DNA of 64,000 bases from Oscillospiraceae bacterium (GTDB lineage Bacteria > Bacillota_A > Clostridia > Oscillospirales > JAAYXM01), in assembly GCA_017532355.1 (NCBI GenBank), contig JAFXJK010000058.1, forward strand, positions 1 through 64,000. Direction: 5' to 3'. Both the position numbers and the translations under genes were made by a program. This document shows positions 26,334-36,128 of the stretch, one piece after another; position 1 is the first letter of the stretch, and each line of letters begins with the position of its first letter. The notes beneath the pieces were generated by a model, which saw only the letters and a list, made by a program, of their open reading frames with translations, did not search any database and was not told the origin of the DNA.

Positions 26334-26903
26334 ATGGGAAAGTTTTTCGCGTTTATATATCGAATGAAATACATTTCTCGCTGGTCGCTCATGCGCAATA
26401 CGCGGACTGAAAACCTTGCGGAGCATTCCTTCCATGTATCTGTGCTTGCTCATGCGCTTGCGGTCATCTCGCGAGACGTTTTCGGAAATGATATAAATCC
26501 CGACCGCGCGGCGAGCGTGGCTCTCTATCACGATATGCCCGAGATTCTCACGGGAGATTTGCCGACACCGATTAAGTATTACGGTGCTGACATAAAATCA
26601 GCCTACAAAAAGATTGAGCGCGAGGCAACCGATAAGCTTCTCGGAACGCTCGACGGTAAAATCCGAGGTGGAGTTGCAGACGCGGCAACCTGCGAGGATG
26701 ATAAGATTGCCCGTATCGTCAAGGCGGCAGACAAGCTCGATGCCTATATAAAGTGTCTTGAGGAAAGAAATGCAGGCAATGCAGACTTCAAGAAGGCAGA
26801 GAGACAGACAAGGGAGGCGCTTGAAAAGCTTGAGCTTCCCGAAGTCCGCTATTTTCTTGAAAACTATATGGAAGCATTCTCAATGACGATTGATGACCTT
26901 TAA
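26334..26903 (+). CDS. yfbR: 5'-deoxynucleotidase, HD-domain (YfbR family)
   Basis: A 189-residue HD-superfamily phosphohydrolase that removes phosphate from 5'-deoxynucleotides. The start (FIYRMKYISRWSLMRNT), the metal-binding His in AEHSFHVSVLAH, and the HD pair in LYHDMPEILTGDLPTPIKY are typical, with a later Asp in KAADKLDAYIKC. Length matches the family. A strong terminator follows. Confidence 0.93.
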   Translation: MGKFFAFIYRMKYISRWSLMRNTRTENLAEHSFHVSVLAHALAVISRDVFGNDINPDRAASVALYHDMPEILTGDLPTPIKYYGADIKSAYKKIEREATDKLLGTLDGKIRGGVADAATCEDDKIARIVKAADKLDAYIKCLEERNAGNADFKKAERQTREALEKLELPEVRYFLENYMEAFSMTIDDL

Positions 26904-26904
26904 A

Positions 26905-26956
26905 AACAAAATAAAAGCTGTCAGGCCTTTTAGGTCTGACAGCTTTTATTTTGTTT
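26905..26956. terminator. Bidirectional terminator after yfbR
   Basis: AAACAAAATAAAAGCTGTCAG pairs with the complementary run ending TTTATTTTGTTT; both strands end in T-rich arms, between convergent genes. Confidence 0.92.
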
Positions 26957-26959
26957 GGG

Positions 26960-27907
26960 TTAATAATATTCGCCGACTTCTGTCTGTATTGCGGAAATAA
27001 GAAGAGCGGCATTGTCGCTGAGCTCGTATGAAAACTCCGTGCGCGTGAGCTTCTGTGCGGTCTTGATGTCGCCGTTATCAAGTGCGGCCACCGCCTTGTC
27101 ACACGTACCCTGGAGCCTTTCTGCTTCGTTAACAATTTTGACCCACAGATCTTCAAAGCTCTCTTCCTCTTCTCTCTCGTGGCTTGAAATTGCCGCGAGC
27201 TCGTTCTTTATTGAGAGGAAAGTCTCTTTTGCAGTGGTGAGATGGTCTGTGTCTTCCGAGGTTTCATAGTTATTGAGACAGTGGTTTGCGTAGTCCGCAT
27301 CAGTTACATACTGCTGAGAAATTGCATATTCAAGAAGAACGGAGTATTTTGCCGACTGCTTGTATAGGGAGATAAATACGCCGTCGTCAATTCTTATGGA
27401 CGACATAATGTCCACGAAGACCGGGTCATCCTCATAAAACGCATCCTTGTCGCAGGTAAAGGAGAATCTGTAGAAACCGTCAACGCCTTTTGCGATAAAC
27501 TCAAGTGTCATAAGGTTTCCGTTGTACGTAAATGTACGGTATCCCGTAGTTTTTCCGTAGGTGACAAGGCTCACATCGGAAGAAAGGGGAAGACCAAGAA
27601 CGTCCGTTGTATATTCCGATTCCGACATATCAAGGTCGGCTTCCGTGTCTGGAATATAGATTGCAACAGAGTTTCCGTCTCCCTCAAAGGTAAGGAAGCC
27701 GTCGCTGTCGAGATTTCCCACGCGCTCGTATGTTTCGGGGTATTCGATGATTATTCCGTGAGTCTGGTTTTCATATCGGGCCGTCTTGATTTCTTCCTCC
27801 TCTTCAGGAAAGGTAGCGATGCCGGAGATGGCATCGTCTTCAGGCTGACACGCAGTGAGAGAAAACGCAAGGATAAGAGCAGATAAAATGTAAAAGAATC
27901 TTTTCAA
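26960..27907 (-). CDS. Secreted lipoprotein of unknown function
   Basis: A 315-residue lipoprotein: signal sequence and lipobox FSLTAC (Cys20), then an acidic EEEEE linker. The middle part (about 45-175) looks like an alpha/beta domain of the PsbP/YdhR-like shape (IIIEYPETYERVG, VAIYIPDT, DIMSSIRIDD), and the C-terminal third is helical, possibly coiled coil. No known family is assigned. It follows comM by 13 bases on the minus strand, but competence-related function is not implied by the sequence. Confidence 0.78.
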   Translation of the reverse strand: MKRFFYILSALILAFSLTACQPEDDAISGIATFPEEEEEIKTARYENQTHGIIIEYPETYERVGNLDSDGFLTFEGDGNSVAIYIPDTEADLDMSESEYTTDVLGLPLSSDVSLVTYGKTTGYRTFTYNGNLMTLEFIAKGVDGFYRFSFTCDKDAFYEDDPVFVDIMSSIRIDDGVFISLYKQSAKYSVLLEYAISQQYVTDADYANHCLNNYETSEDTDHLTTAKETFLSIKNELAAISSHEREEEESFEDLWVKIVNEAERLQGTCDKAVAALDNGDIKTAQKLTRTEFSYELSDNAALLISAIQTEVGEYY

Positions 27908-27920
27908 GTTTTTCTACCTC

Positions 27921-29435
27921 CTATTCATCGGGTCTGTCAAGTGAGCGGTACTGTATAGCCTCGGCTATGTGGTTTGCCTTTACCGTGTCATCTCCTGCAA
28001 GGTCGGAGATGGTAAGCGCAAGGCGAAGTATTTTATCATAAGAACGCCCTGTGAGACCGAGCGTTTCAAAGGCTGACTTGAGAAGAGCTTCGGCGTCTGA
28101 TTCAAGCTGTATAAGCTCGTGAAGCTTTTTTGCGGAAAGCTCTGCGTTGCACGAGACACCGCGTGCGTATGCACACTTACGTGCTTTTTCGACGCGCTTT
28201 CTTATCTCTGCCGAACTTTCACCGACTTTGTCGGTTGACATATCGTTATAGGTGACGGCAGGGACGGAAATATGGATGTCTATTCTGTCGAGAAGCGGCC
28301 CGGAAATCTTCCCCATATAATTCTTTACGGAAAGGGGAGAGCAGGTGCACTCATGAACTTCATTTTCAAAGCCTCGCCAGCCACACTTGCAAGGGTTCAT
28401 GGCACAGACGAGCATGAACCGCGCAGGATACGTCACACTTCCCGAAGCACGGGAGATTGTGATTTCGCCCGTCTCCATCGGCTGACGGAGAATCTCGAGC
28501 GTGTCCCGATGAAACTCGGGAAGCTCATCAAGAAAGAGAACTCCGTTGTGAGCAAGTGAAAGCTCGCCGGGAAGAAGTGATGTTCCGCCGCCCGAAAGGG
28601 AAACGGTTGATGCTGTATGGTGCGGTGCGCGGAAAGGACGCTCGCAAAGGAGCGGATTTTCGTGCGAAACGAGACCGCGTATAGAGTGAAGCCCCGTTGT
28701 TCGGAGTGCTTCTTCGTGTGTCATATCGGGAAGGATTGAGGGAATCCTTTCCGAAAGCATGCTCTTTCCCGAGCCCGGAGGTCCGAGCATCAAGACGTTG
28801 TGGCCGCCTGCCGCCGCAATTTCGAGTGCACGCTTTACGTTTTCCTGACCCTTTACATCCGAAAAATCAAGATGCTTTTTCAGTGTCGGTGCAGGAGTCC
28901 AGACAGGCTCACGCGAGAGGGTAACTTCGTTTTTAAAATATCCGACAAGCTCTGCAGCTGTTTTTATTCCGTAAACTTCAAGCTCGTCTCCTGCAAGGGA
29001 GGCTTCTTTTGCATTATCAAAAGGGACAAAAAGCCGCTTAATACCGTTACGCTTTGCTGCAATCGCCATAGAGAGAACTCCACGCGTAGGGCGAAGCTCA
29101 CCGCCGAGAGAGAGCTCGCCGAGAAAAGCACAGTCTGATGGGATTTCGGGAATCTGACCTGACGCAACAAGCATACCGAGAAGAATCGGAAGGTCATATA
29201 TCGGGCCCTCTTTTCTCGTGCCTGCAGGAGCGAGGTTTATGGTTATCTTGCTTTTCGGGAATTCCGCCTTGAGGTTTTTTATCGAGGCGCGGACTCGGTC
29301 GCGCGATTCGCGAACGGAGGCATCGGGAAGTCCGACAACGTCAAAGCTCGGAAGTCCGCCCGAGAGAAAACACTCTGCGGTGACAATATATCCGTCGGCA
29401 CCGTCAAGGCCGAAAGAGAGTATTTTCGATACCAA
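27921..29435 (-). CDS. YifB/ComM-family Mg-chelatase-like AAA ATPase
   Basis: A 504-residue AAA+ protein. The N-terminal ChlI-like domain carries FDVVGLPDASVRESRDRVRA, followed by Walker A MLGPPGSGKSM, Walker B GVLFLDELPEF, and the C-terminal Mg-chelatase domain (SGPLLDRIDIHI, SGRSYDKILRLALTISDLAG). ComM promotes branch migration during natural transformation in Gram-negatives; the role in Clostridia is less clear. The GTG at 29447 gives four extra residues; the TTG at 29435 is preferred because it gives the typical MVSKILSFG start and has AGGTGGGG 6 bases upstream. Confidence 0.9.
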   Translation of the reverse strand: MVSKILSFGLDGADGYIVTAECFLSGGLPSFDVVGLPDASVRESRDRVRASIKNLKAEFPKSKITINLAPAGTRKEGPIYDLPILLGMLVASGQIPEIPSDCAFLGELSLGGELRPTRGVLSMAIAAKRNGIKRLFVPFDNAKEASLAGDELEVYGIKTAAELVGYFKNEVTLSREPVWTPAPTLKKHLDFSDVKGQENVKRALEIAAAGGHNVLMLGPPGSGKSMLSERIPSILPDMTHEEALRTTGLHSIRGLVSHENPLLCERPFRAPHHTASTVSLSGGGTSLLPGELSLAHNGVLFLDELPEFHRDTLEILRQPMETGEITISRASGSVTYPARFMLVCAMNPCKCGWRGFENEVHECTCSPLSVKNYMGKISGPLLDRIDIHISVPAVTYNDMSTDKVGESSAEIRKRVEKARKCAYARGVSCNAELSAKKLHELIQLESDAEALLKSAFETLGLTGRSYDKILRLALTISDLAGDDTVKANHIAEAIQYRSLDRPDE

Positions 29436-29480
29436 AAAAATCCCCACCTGTCATTTGAAGATAAATATCCATTATAATAA

Positions 29481-29509
29481 AGTATAACATATTAAAAAGA
29501 GGGTTTCAA
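29481..29509 (-). promoter_or_regulatory. Promoter of the comM-like gene
   Basis: On the minus strand TTGAAA (29504-29509), 17 bp, TATACT (29481-29486). Confidence 0.7.
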
Positions 29510-29523
29510 GTATAAGAAATTGA

Positions 29524-29553
29524 TTGTAAAAATACACCTCTTTGTGATATAAT
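29524..29553 (+). promoter_or_regulatory. Promoter of the lepA operon
   Basis: TTGTAA (29524-29529), 18 bp, TATAAT (29548-29553). A second TATAAT at 29569-29574 overlaps the ribosome binding site and is less likely. Confidence 0.55.
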
Positions 29554-29588
29554 TAGAATGTAAATTTGTATAATAGGAGAAGTATGCT

Positions 29589-31394
29589 GTGGCAAACAAA
29601 GAAAACATCAGAAACTTTTGCATAATAGCTCATATCGACCACGGTAAAAGCACGCTTGCGGACAGGCTTCTTGAAAAGTGCAAGGCTGTTACCGAGCGCG
29701 AGATGGAAAACCAGCTTCTTGACGATATGGAGCTTGAGCGCGAGCGCGGTATTACAATAAAGGCTCGCGCCGTGCGGCTTGACTATATTTCAAAAGATGG
29801 GGGAGAGTATGTCCTCAATCTCATCGACACCCCGGGACACGTTGACTTCAACTACGAGGTTTCGCGTTCTCTCGCCGCGTGCGAGGGTGCGCTTCTTGTT
29901 GTTGACGCGTCTCAGGGCATCGAGGCGCAGACGCTTGCAAACACATACCTCGCAATAGAGCACGACCTTGAGGTTCTCCCCGTCATTAACAAAATTGACC
30001 TTCCGAGTGCGGACCCCGAGCGAGTAAAGACGGAGGTCGAGGATATCATCGGCATCCCTGCGGAGGATGCACCTGCAATCTCCGCAAAGATGGGAATCAA
30101 TATCGAAGACGTGCTTGAATACGCTGTTGAGAACATTCCTGCACCGAAAGGTGATGAAAACGCACCCCTTCGCGCGATAATCTTTGACAGCCGTTATGAC
30201 TCTTACCGCGGAGTTGTTGTTTATATCAGAGTTATGGAGGGCGAAATCCGCCCCGGTATGAAGATAAAGCTTATGGCAAGCGGAGCAGAGTTTGACGTTG
30301 TCGAAACAGGCTATATGCTTCCGCGCGGTGAACGCCCGACAAAGGTTCTTTCGGCAGGCGAGGTAGGCTTCTTCACCGCAAGTATCAAAAATGTTAAAGA
30401 TACGCAGGTCGGCGACACGGTAACGTCACTTGAAAACCCTGCGTCCGAGCCGCTTCCCGGTTACCGCACCGTCCGCCCGATGGTATTTTCGGGTGTGTAT
30501 CCTGCAGACGGCGCAAAGTATCCTGACCTTCGCGACGCGCTTGACAAACTGAAATTAAACGACGCATCGCTCACATACGAGCCTGAGTCAAGTGCGGCCC
30601 TCGGCTTTGGATTCCGTTGCGGCTTCCTCGGTCTTCTCCACATGGAGGTTATTCAGGAGCGTCTTGAGCGCGAGTACAACCTCGACCTCATAACAACCGC
30701 GCCGAGCGTTATTTATAAAGTCAGAAAAACCGACGGCGAAGAGCTTATGATTACAAATCCGCTCAACTACCCGAACCCCTCGGAAATCGAGTGGGCAGAG
30801 GAGCCGTTTGTTTCGGCAAACATCATCGCCCCGACGGAATACATCGGAAACATCATGGAGCTCTGCCAGGAGCGCCGCGGTGAATATAAGGACACGAAAT
30901 ATCTCGATGCAACACGCGTTGAGGTTCATTATGACCTGCCGCTCAATGAGATTATCTACGACTTCTTCGATGCGCTCAAGTCGAGAACTCGCGGATATGC
31001 GTCTCTTGACTACGAGCTTCAGGGATACCGCAAGTCCGACCTTGTAAAGCTTGATATTCTCTTGAACGGCGAAGCGGTTGACGCGCTTTCGTTCATTGTT
31101 CATTCGGAAAAGGCGTATCAACGCGCACGTCGCCTTGCCGAAAAACTCAAGGAGCACATTCCGCGTCAGCTTTTCGAAATCCCGATTCAGGCGACTATCG
31201 GAAGCAAGATTATTGCGCGTGAAACCGTAAAAGCTCTTCGCAAGGACGTTCTTGCAAAGTGCTACGGCGGCGACATCACGCGAAAGAAGAAACTTTTGGA
31301 GAAGCAGAAGGAAGGAAAGAAGCGAATGCGTAACCTCGGCTCGGTAGAAGTGCCGCAGGATGCGTTCATGGCAGTTCTCAAGCTTGACGAATAG
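29589..31394 (+). CDS. lepA: Elongation factor 4 (LepA GTPase)
   Basis: Ribosome-bound GTPase that back-translocates or remodels stalled ribosomes. The 601 residues are full length: G1 AHIDHGKST, switch region [11 protein letters not shown]3 DTPGHVDF, G4 [10 protein letters not shown] and the EF4-specific C-terminal end with [20 protein letters not shown]. The start is GTG (GTG GCA AAC AAA) with AGGAG 9 bases upstream; an ATG a few bases earlier is out of frame. hemW follows 11 bases after the stop. Confidence 0.97.
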   Translation: MANKENIRNFCIIAHIDHGKSTLADRLLEKCKAVTEREMENQLLDDMELERERGITIKARAVRLDYISKDGGEYVLNLIDTPGHVDFNYEVSRSLAACEGALLVVDASQGIEAQTLANTYLAIEHDLEVLPVINKIDLPSADPERVKTEVEDIIGIPAEDAPAISAKMGINIEDVLEYAVENIPAPKGDENAPLRAIIFDSRYDSYRGVVVYIRVMEGEIRPGMKIKLMASGAEFDVVETGYMLPRGERPTKVLSAGEVGFFTASIKNVKDTQVGDTVTSLENPASEPLPGYRTVRPMVFSGVYPADGAKYPDLRDALDKLKLNDASLTYEPESSAALGFGFRCGFLGLLHMEVIQERLEREYNLDLITTAPSVIYKVRKTDGEELMITNPLNYPNPSEIEWAEEPFVSANIIAPTEYIGNIMELCQERRGEYKDTKYLDATRVEVHYDLPLNEIIYDFFDALKSRTRGYASLDYELQGYRKSDLVKLDILLNGEAVDALSFIVHSEKAYQRARRLAEKLKEHIPRQLFEIPIQATIGSKIIARETVKALRKDVLAKCYGGDITRKKKLLEKQKEGKKRMRNLGSVEVPQDAFMAVLKLDE

Positions 31395-31405
31395 AGGTCG
31401 ATACA

Positions 31406-32593
31406 ATGACTCCCCTCGGCGTATATATACACATACCGTTCTGTCTGTCGAAGTGCGCATATTGCGACTTTTACTCGCAGTGCGGAACGAAAAATGAATA
31501 TGACGAATATACCTCGGCACTCCTTAAGCATATAGGTGAGGTACAGATGCGCTCGTCCGACTATGTTGTTGACAGCATCTACTTCGGCGGCGGTACGCCG
31601 ACCGCGATAGGAGAGAAAAACCTTGTTAAAATCTTAAAGGCAACGCTCAAAAGCTTTAAGGTTTCCTCGGATTGCGAAATAACCTGCGAGGCAAACCCGA
31701 ACACGGTTACTTTCCCGATGCTTAAAAAGATGCGAAGGGCAGGCTTTAACCGTCTCTCGTTTGGAATGCAGTCGGCGGTTTCGTCCGAGCTTCGTGTACT
31801 TGGAAGAACGCACAGCTTCGAGGACGTGGTCTCGGCAGTAGAGGCGGCAAGACGTGCAAAGTTTGAAAACCTCTCGCTTGATCTTATGTACGGTCTTCCG
31901 CAGCAGACGCAAGAAAGCTTCATGGAGTCAATTTCGGCGGCAATTTCCCTTAACCCCGAGCATATTTCGTGTTACAGCTTAAAACTCGAAGAGGGAACTC
32001 CACTTGCAGAGAGGCCTGAAACGCTGTTCCTTCCGTCTGATGACGAGGTTGCGGATATGTATCTCGATATGGTGGAGATGCTTGCAGAGGCAGGATATGA
32101 GCAGTACGAAATATCAAACTTCGCAAAAGAGGGAAGACCGTCGCGCCACAATATGAAGTACTGGACGCTTGGCGATTACTGGGGCTTCGGCCCGTCGGCA
32201 CACTCGCTCGTCGGAAGAAAACGCTTTTCGTATATACGCGACCGCGCAGGGTATATTGAAGCTCTCCGCAACGGCGACGAGATAATCGACCGAATCGAAA
32301 CGATAAATGAAACCGCGCGTTGCGGCGAGTATCTTATGCTCGGGCTTCGCACCGTGCAGGGCATACGCGCAGACGTGCTCGAGAAGAAATATCTCACGTT
32401 CTTCGATGAGATTGAAAAGGTGCTTTTAAAGTATTACAAATCAGGCTACACCGACTTTGACGGCGAGGCGTGGAGGCTTACTCCCAAGGGATTTCTCGTT
32501 TCAAACAGGATAATAGGGGAAGTGCTTGATGCGCTTGAAATATCGCGTCATCTCGTCCGCCCTGCAAACGGATATATAAGAAAGGAAGTATAA
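31406..32593 (+). CDS. hemW: Radical SAM protein HemW (heme chaperone / CPO-like)
   Basis: A 395-residue radical SAM protein with CxxxCxxC at Cys13, Cys17 and Cys20 (PFCLSKCAYCDF), YFGGGTPTAI, FNRLSFGMQS and the HemW domain at the C-terminus (RHNMKYWTLGDYWGFGPSAHS). HemW proteins bind heme and are thought to insert it; older annotation as coproporphyrinogen dehydrogenase (HemN) is usually wrong for such short forms lacking the N-terminal extension. The position after lepA is conserved in many Firmicutes. Confidence 0.94.
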   Translation: MTPLGVYIHIPFCLSKCAYCDFYSQCGTKNEYDEYTSALLKHIGEVQMRSSDYVVDSIYFGGGTPTAIGEKNLVKILKATLKSFKVSSDCEITCEANPNTVTFPMLKKMRRAGFNRLSFGMQSAVSSELRVLGRTHSFEDVVSAVEAARRAKFENLSLDLMYGLPQQTQESFMESISAAISLNPEHISCYSLKLEEGTPLAERPETLFLPSDDEVADMYLDMVEMLAEAGYEQYEISNFAKEGRPSRHNMKYWTLGDYWGFGPSAHSLVGRKRFSYIRDRAGYIEALRNGDEIIDRIETINETARCGEYLMLGLRTVQGIRADVLEKKYLTFFDEIEKVLLKYYKSGYTDFDGEAWRLTPKGFLVSNRIIGEVLDALEISRHLVRPANGYIRKEV

Positions 32594-32596
32594 ATT

Positions 32597-32866
32597 ATGC
32601 GTGCAGTTATTACAGTTATAGGTAAGGATACGACGGGAATTATCGCCGCAGTATCAAACGTTCTTTCAGAAAAGAAGATAAACATCCTCGATATCAACCA
32701 GAGCGTTCTTTCCGATATGTTCGTTATGGTAATGCTTGTTGATATTTCCACAAGCACAACGCCGTTCTCGGCTCTCTCCGAGGAGCTTGTTGCTCTCGGT
32801 GACAAGATGGGGCTTAAGATTCTCGCAATGCACGAGGACATATTCAACACAATGCACAGGATATAA
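32597..32866 (+). CDS. ACT domain protein (UPF0237)
   Basis: An 89-residue single ACT domain (AVITVIGKDTTGIIAAVSNV, ILDINQSVLSDMFVMVMLVD). Stand-alone ACT proteins bind amino acids or similar ligands and act as regulators. The next gene is the PFL/UPF0210 protein, and this pair is conserved in many bacteria and archaea, so the ACT protein may control it. The start codon is 3 bases after the hemW stop. Confidence 0.93.
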   Translation: MRAVITVIGKDTTGIIAAVSNVLSEKKINILDINQSVLSDMFVMVMLVDISTSTTPFSALSEELVALGDKMGLKILAMHEDIFNTMHRI

Positions 32867-32894
32867 AAGCCCCGGTCTTTAAGGAGAAAACGCT

Positions 32895-34253
32895 ATGATA
32901 AATTCATTTGATATTCTTGAAACCATAAAAATGATAGAAGAGGAGCACCTTGACATCCGTACCGTCACGATGGGTATTTCACTTCGCGACTGTGCAGGAA
33001 GCGATATCAAGGCGGTCTCCGAGAAGGTGTATGACAAGATAACCAGAACTGCGGAAAACCTCGTGCGTGAAGCAGAGGAAATTTCCTGCGAGTTCGGTAT
33101 TCCGATTGTCAACAAGCGCGTTTCCGTTACCCCCGTTTCAATTCTTGCGGACGCTGTCGATGCAGAGGATGTTACTCCGCTCGCAAAGGCACTCGACCGC
33201 GCGGCGGAAACACTCGGCATAAACTTTATCGGCGGTTACGGCGCTCTTGTACATAAGGGAACGACAAAGGGCGATGAGCGCCTTATTGCTACTCTCCCCG
33301 AAGCTCTTGCGGAAACCGAGCGCGTCTGCTCGTTTGTGAACGTCGCGACTACTCGCGCAGGCATAAATATGGATGCGGTAAAAACTCTCGGCGAGCTTGT
33401 CTGCAAAATGGCATACTTGACGCGTGAGCGCGAATCCATAGGCTGTGCAAAGTTTGTCGCATTCGCAAACGCAACTGAGGATAACCCCTTTATGGCAGGC
33501 GCTTTCCACGGCGTCGGCGAGGGCGAAGCTGTCATCAACGTCGGCGTATCGGGACCGGGCGTTGTCCATAAGGCAATAAAGCGCGCAGGAGATGTTAACC
33601 TCACAGACCTTGCTGAGGTTGTAAAGCGCACAGCGTTCAAGATTACACGCGCAGGTCAGCTTGTTGCAAAAACGGCGGCAGAGAGACTCGGCGTTCCGTT
33701 TGGAATAGTTGACTTATCTCTCGCGCCTACTCCTGCAATCGGCGACTCGGTTGCCCACATCCTTGAGGAAATGGGACTCTCGTCTGTCGGAAGCCACGGC
33801 ACAACTGCGGCCCTTGCTCTCCTTAACGACGCGGTAAAGAAGGGCGGCGTTATGGCTTCTCCGCACGTCGGCGGTCTTTCGGGTGCATTCATTCCCGTAT
33901 CTGAAGACGCAGGTATGATTGAAGCGGCAACAAAGGGACTTCTCTCGTTTGACAAGCTCGAGGCAATGACGGCAGTCTGCTCTGTCGGCCTCGATATGAT
34001 AGCAATCCCCGGCGACACGCCGCCCGAGGTAATTTCGGCAATCATCGCGGACGAAATCTCAATCGGCGTTGTAAACAACAAAACCACTGCTGTCCGCGTT
34101 ATCCCGGCATACGGCAAAGGCGTTGGCGATTTTGTAAATTACGGCGGTCTTCTCGGTGAGGCTCCGATTATGAATATCAGCACCTGCTCACCGGCAAAGT
34201 TCATCTCTCGCGGTGGCAGAATCCCGGCTCCCATTCACAGCCAGAGGAACTAA
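32895..34253 (+). CDS. PFL family protein (UPF0210/DUF711)
   Basis: A 452-residue protein of the UPF0210 family ([77 protein letters not shown]). The family is structurally related to pyruvate formate-lyase-like barrels but lacks the glycyl radical machinery, and no reaction is established. It is paired with the upstream ACT protein, and tadA begins 4 bases after its stop. Confidence 0.93.
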   Translation: MINSFDILETIKMIEEEHLDIRTVTMGISLRDCAGSDIKAVSEKVYDKITRTAENLVREAEEISCEFGIPIVNKRVSVTPVSILADAVDAEDVTPLAKALDRAAETLGINFIGGYGALVHKGTTKGDERLIATLPEALAETERVCSFVNVATTRAGINMDAVKTLGELVCKMAYLTRERESIGCAKFVAFANATEDNPFMAGAFHGVGEGEAVINVGVSGPGVVHKAIKRAGDVNLTDLAEVVKRTAFKITRAGQLVAKTAAERLGVPFGIVDLSLAPTPAIGDSVAHILEEMGLSSVGSHGTTAALALLNDAVKKGGVMASPHVGGLSGAFIPVSEDAGMIEAATKGLLSFDKLEAMTAVCSVGLDMIAIPGDTPPEVISAIIADEISIGVVNNKTTAVRVIPAYGKGVGDFVNYGGLLGEAPIMNISTCSPAKFISRGGRIPAPIHSQRN

Positions 34254-34257
34254 GCTT

Positions 34258-34752
34258 ATGGATATTTCAAGAGACGAGCTCTATATGCGCGAGGCAATCG
34301 CTCTTGCAAAGGAGGCGGCAAGCCTTGGCGAAGCGCCCATTGGGTGCGTTATAGTTCTCGATGGAGAGATTATAGGCCGTGGCTTTAACCTTCGTGAGAG
34401 CGATGGAGATCCGCTTGCACACGCCGAGCTCATCGCAATCGCCGAGGCGAAGAACCACGTCCACGGCTGGCGTCTTTGTGATGCGGAGCTTTATGTTACG
34501 CTCGAGCCGTGTCCGATGTGCGCAGGCGCGTGCATAAATTCGCGCATCGAGCGCGTTGTGTTTGGTGCGTATGATAAGAAAGCCGGAAGCTGTGGCTCGG
34601 TAATAAATCTCTTTGAGCTTCCGTATAACCACAAGCCCGAGCTTTCGGGCGGTGTGCTCGAGGAAGAGTGCGCAAAGCTTCTTTCTGACTTTTTTCTCTC
34701 TCTTCGGGAGAGAAATAAATTGCGTAAAATCGCGAAAAAAGACGAGAATTAA
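34258..34752 (+). CDS. tadA: tRNA adenosine(34) deaminase
   Basis: Zn-dependent deaminase that makes inosine at the wobble position of tRNA-Arg. The 164 residues hold HAE (in PLAHAELIAIAEA, catalytic Glu) and the second Zn motif PCPMCAGAC. The open frame starts at 34213 inside the PFL gene; ATG 34258 gives MDISRDELYMREAI, the family-typical start. The ribosome binding site is weak, so translation is likely coupled to the PFL gene, whose stop is 4 bases upstream. Confidence 0.95.
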   Translation: MDISRDELYMREAIALAKEAASLGEAPIGCVIVLDGEIIGRGFNLRESDGDPLAHAELIAIAEAKNHVHGWRLCDAELYVTLEPCPMCAGACINSRIERVVFGAYDKKAGSCGSVINLFELPYNHKPELSGGVLEEECAKLLSDFFLSLRERNKLRKIAKKDEN

Positions 34753-34790
34753 TTTTTTTGTAACAAGTTAATGTTTTTTTGTTAATAATT

Positions 34791-34876
34791 GAGGAGTAAA
34801 ATTTAGATTGTAACAGCCGAAAGGCTTTTACATAAATTAGATTTTTATGAGAAAATTCTTTTCTCTGTTACTCCTC
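34791..34876 (+). ncRNA. Candidate structured RNA with three-way junction
   Basis: A 9-bp perfect outer stem GAGGAGTAA (34791-34799) with TTACTCCTC (34868-34876) encloses two hairpins. The first is TGTAA-c-AGCC with GGCT-t-TTACA closed by a GAAA tetraloop (34809-34832). The second is GAGAAAA-TTC-TTTTCTC (34849-34865). A terminator follows 17 bases later. It may be a small RNA or a 3' UTR of the tadA operon; I do not recognise a known family. Confidence 0.45.
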
Positions 34877-34892
34877 CCCACTCCTTATTGCA

Positions 34893-34940
34893 ACAAGAAA
34901 AGGGCGTTTTGAAAAAAGCGCCCTTTTCTTGTATTTTTGT
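34893..34940 (+). terminator. Terminator before serC
   Basis: ACAAGAAAAGGGCG pairs with CGCCCTTTTCTTGT and is followed by ATTTTTGT. Confidence 0.9.
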
Positions 34941-34969
34941 TTGACATAAGAGGCTTGTAGTTATATAAT
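34941..34969 (+). promoter_or_regulatory. Consensus promoter of serC-serA
   Basis: TTGACA (34941-34946), exactly 17 bp, TATAAT (34964-34969). Confidence 0.93.
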
Positions 34970-35030
34970 AGTATAATAATGCAAAATTAAATGTCCAATG
35001 TTTTATTTTTCCATACAGGAGGTAATATTT

Positions 35031-36116
35031 ATGTTTGAAAACCGCGTTTACAACTTCTCTGCAGGTCCGTCCATGCTCCCTGAGGCAGTCCTTTGCCGTG
35101 CAAGGGACGAGATGCTCAATTTCGCAGGCTCAGGTATGTCTGTTATGGAGATGAGCCACCGCAGTAAGGTTTATGACGATATTATAAAAGGCGTTGAGGC
35201 TCGCCTCCGCAAGCTTCTTGGCATCCCCGATAACTACAAGGTACTCTTCCTTCAGGGCGGTGCATCGCTCCAGTTTGCATCAATTCCGCTCAACCTTATG
35301 AAGAGCGGAAAGGCTGATTACATAGTCACAGGCCAGTTCTCAGGCAACGCTGCAAAGGAAGCAAAGAAGTACGGCGAAGTAAACGTCGTTGCAGACTTAA
35401 AGAGCGAAAACTACGCTCGTATCCCGTCACAGGATGAGCTGAAGCTCTCTCCCGATGCAGACTATGTCCACATCTGCGCTAACAACACTATCTTCGGTAC
35501 ACACTGGAACTACTTCCTTGAGACAGGTAACGTTCCGCTCGTTGCAGATATGTCCTCCTGCATCCTCTCCGAAGCAATCGACGTTTCAAAGTACGGTGTT
35601 ATTTATGCCGGCGCACAGAAGAATATGGCTCCGGCAGGTCTTACGGTCGTTATCGTCCGCGAAGACCTTATCGGAAACGCCCGTGCAGATATTCCGACAG
35701 TTATGGATTACAAGGTAATGGCTGAGAAGGAGTCAATGTACAACACACCAAGTACCTACCCGATTTACGTTTGCGGTCTCGTTCTTGAGTGGATTGAATC
35801 ACTTGGCGGTATTGCAGAGCTTGAGAAGATCAATATCGCAAAGGCAAATCTTCTCTACAACTTCCTTGATGAAAGTAAGCTCTTCATTCCGCACGCTGAA
35901 AAGAGCTCGCGTTCACTCATGAACGTCACATTCAGAACAGGCGATGAAGACCTCGATGCGAAGTTCGTAAAAGAAGCAGGTGCAGAGGGCTTCCTCTCTA
36001 TCAAGGGCCACCGCTCCGTCGGCGGTATGCGCGCATCCATCTACAACGCTATGCCGGTTGAGGGCGTCGAGAAGCTCGTTGCCTTCATGAAGGACTTCGA
36101 AGCAAAGAACAAATAG
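35031..36116 (+). CDS. serC: Phosphoserine aminotransferase
   Basis: PLP enzyme that transaminates 3-phosphohydroxypyruvate with glutamate to phosphoserine. The 361 residues start YNFSAGPSMLPEAVL, contain HICANNTIFGT, and have the PLP lysine in YAGAQKNMAPAGL, with the C-terminal KGHRSVGGMRASIYNAM substrate loop. AGGAGG precedes ATG 35031; the frame from 34998 would start before the leader is complete. With serA it makes two of three steps of serine synthesis; serB is not in the window. Confidence 0.97.
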   Translation: MFENRVYNFSAGPSMLPEAVLCRARDEMLNFAGSGMSVMEMSHRSKVYDDIIKGVEARLRKLLGIPDNYKVLFLQGGASLQFASIPLNLMKSGKADYIVTGQFSGNAAKEAKKYGEVNVVADLKSENYARIPSQDELKLSPDADYVHICANNTIFGTHWNYFLETGNVPLVADMSSCILSEAIDVSKYGVIYAGAQKNMAPAGLTVVIVREDLIGNARADIPTVMDYKVMAEKESMYNTPSTYPIYVCGLVLEWIESLGGIAELEKINIAKANLLYNFLDESKLFIPHAEKSSRSLMNVTFRTGDEDLDAKFVKEAGAEGFLSIKGHRSVGGMRASIYNAMPVEGVEKLVAFMKDFEAKNK

Positions 36117-36128
36117 GAGGTTATCCTG

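Larger units (their letters stand above)
34753..35030 (+). other. Intergenic region with folded RNA element, terminator and serC promoter
   Basis: No reading frame of interest is present. In order it holds a T-rich leader, a three-way-junction RNA candidate (34791-34876), a strong terminator (34893-34940) and the consensus promoter of serC (34941-34969). Confidence 0.8.

Noticed and set aside
30588..31520. 310-residue minus-strand frame
   Set aside because: Antisense to lepA and hemW; no domain pattern.
34753..34880. SRP RNA downstream of tadA, as in some Firmicutes
   Set aside because: The S-domain motif is absent here, and a clear SRP RNA lies at 56327-56624.
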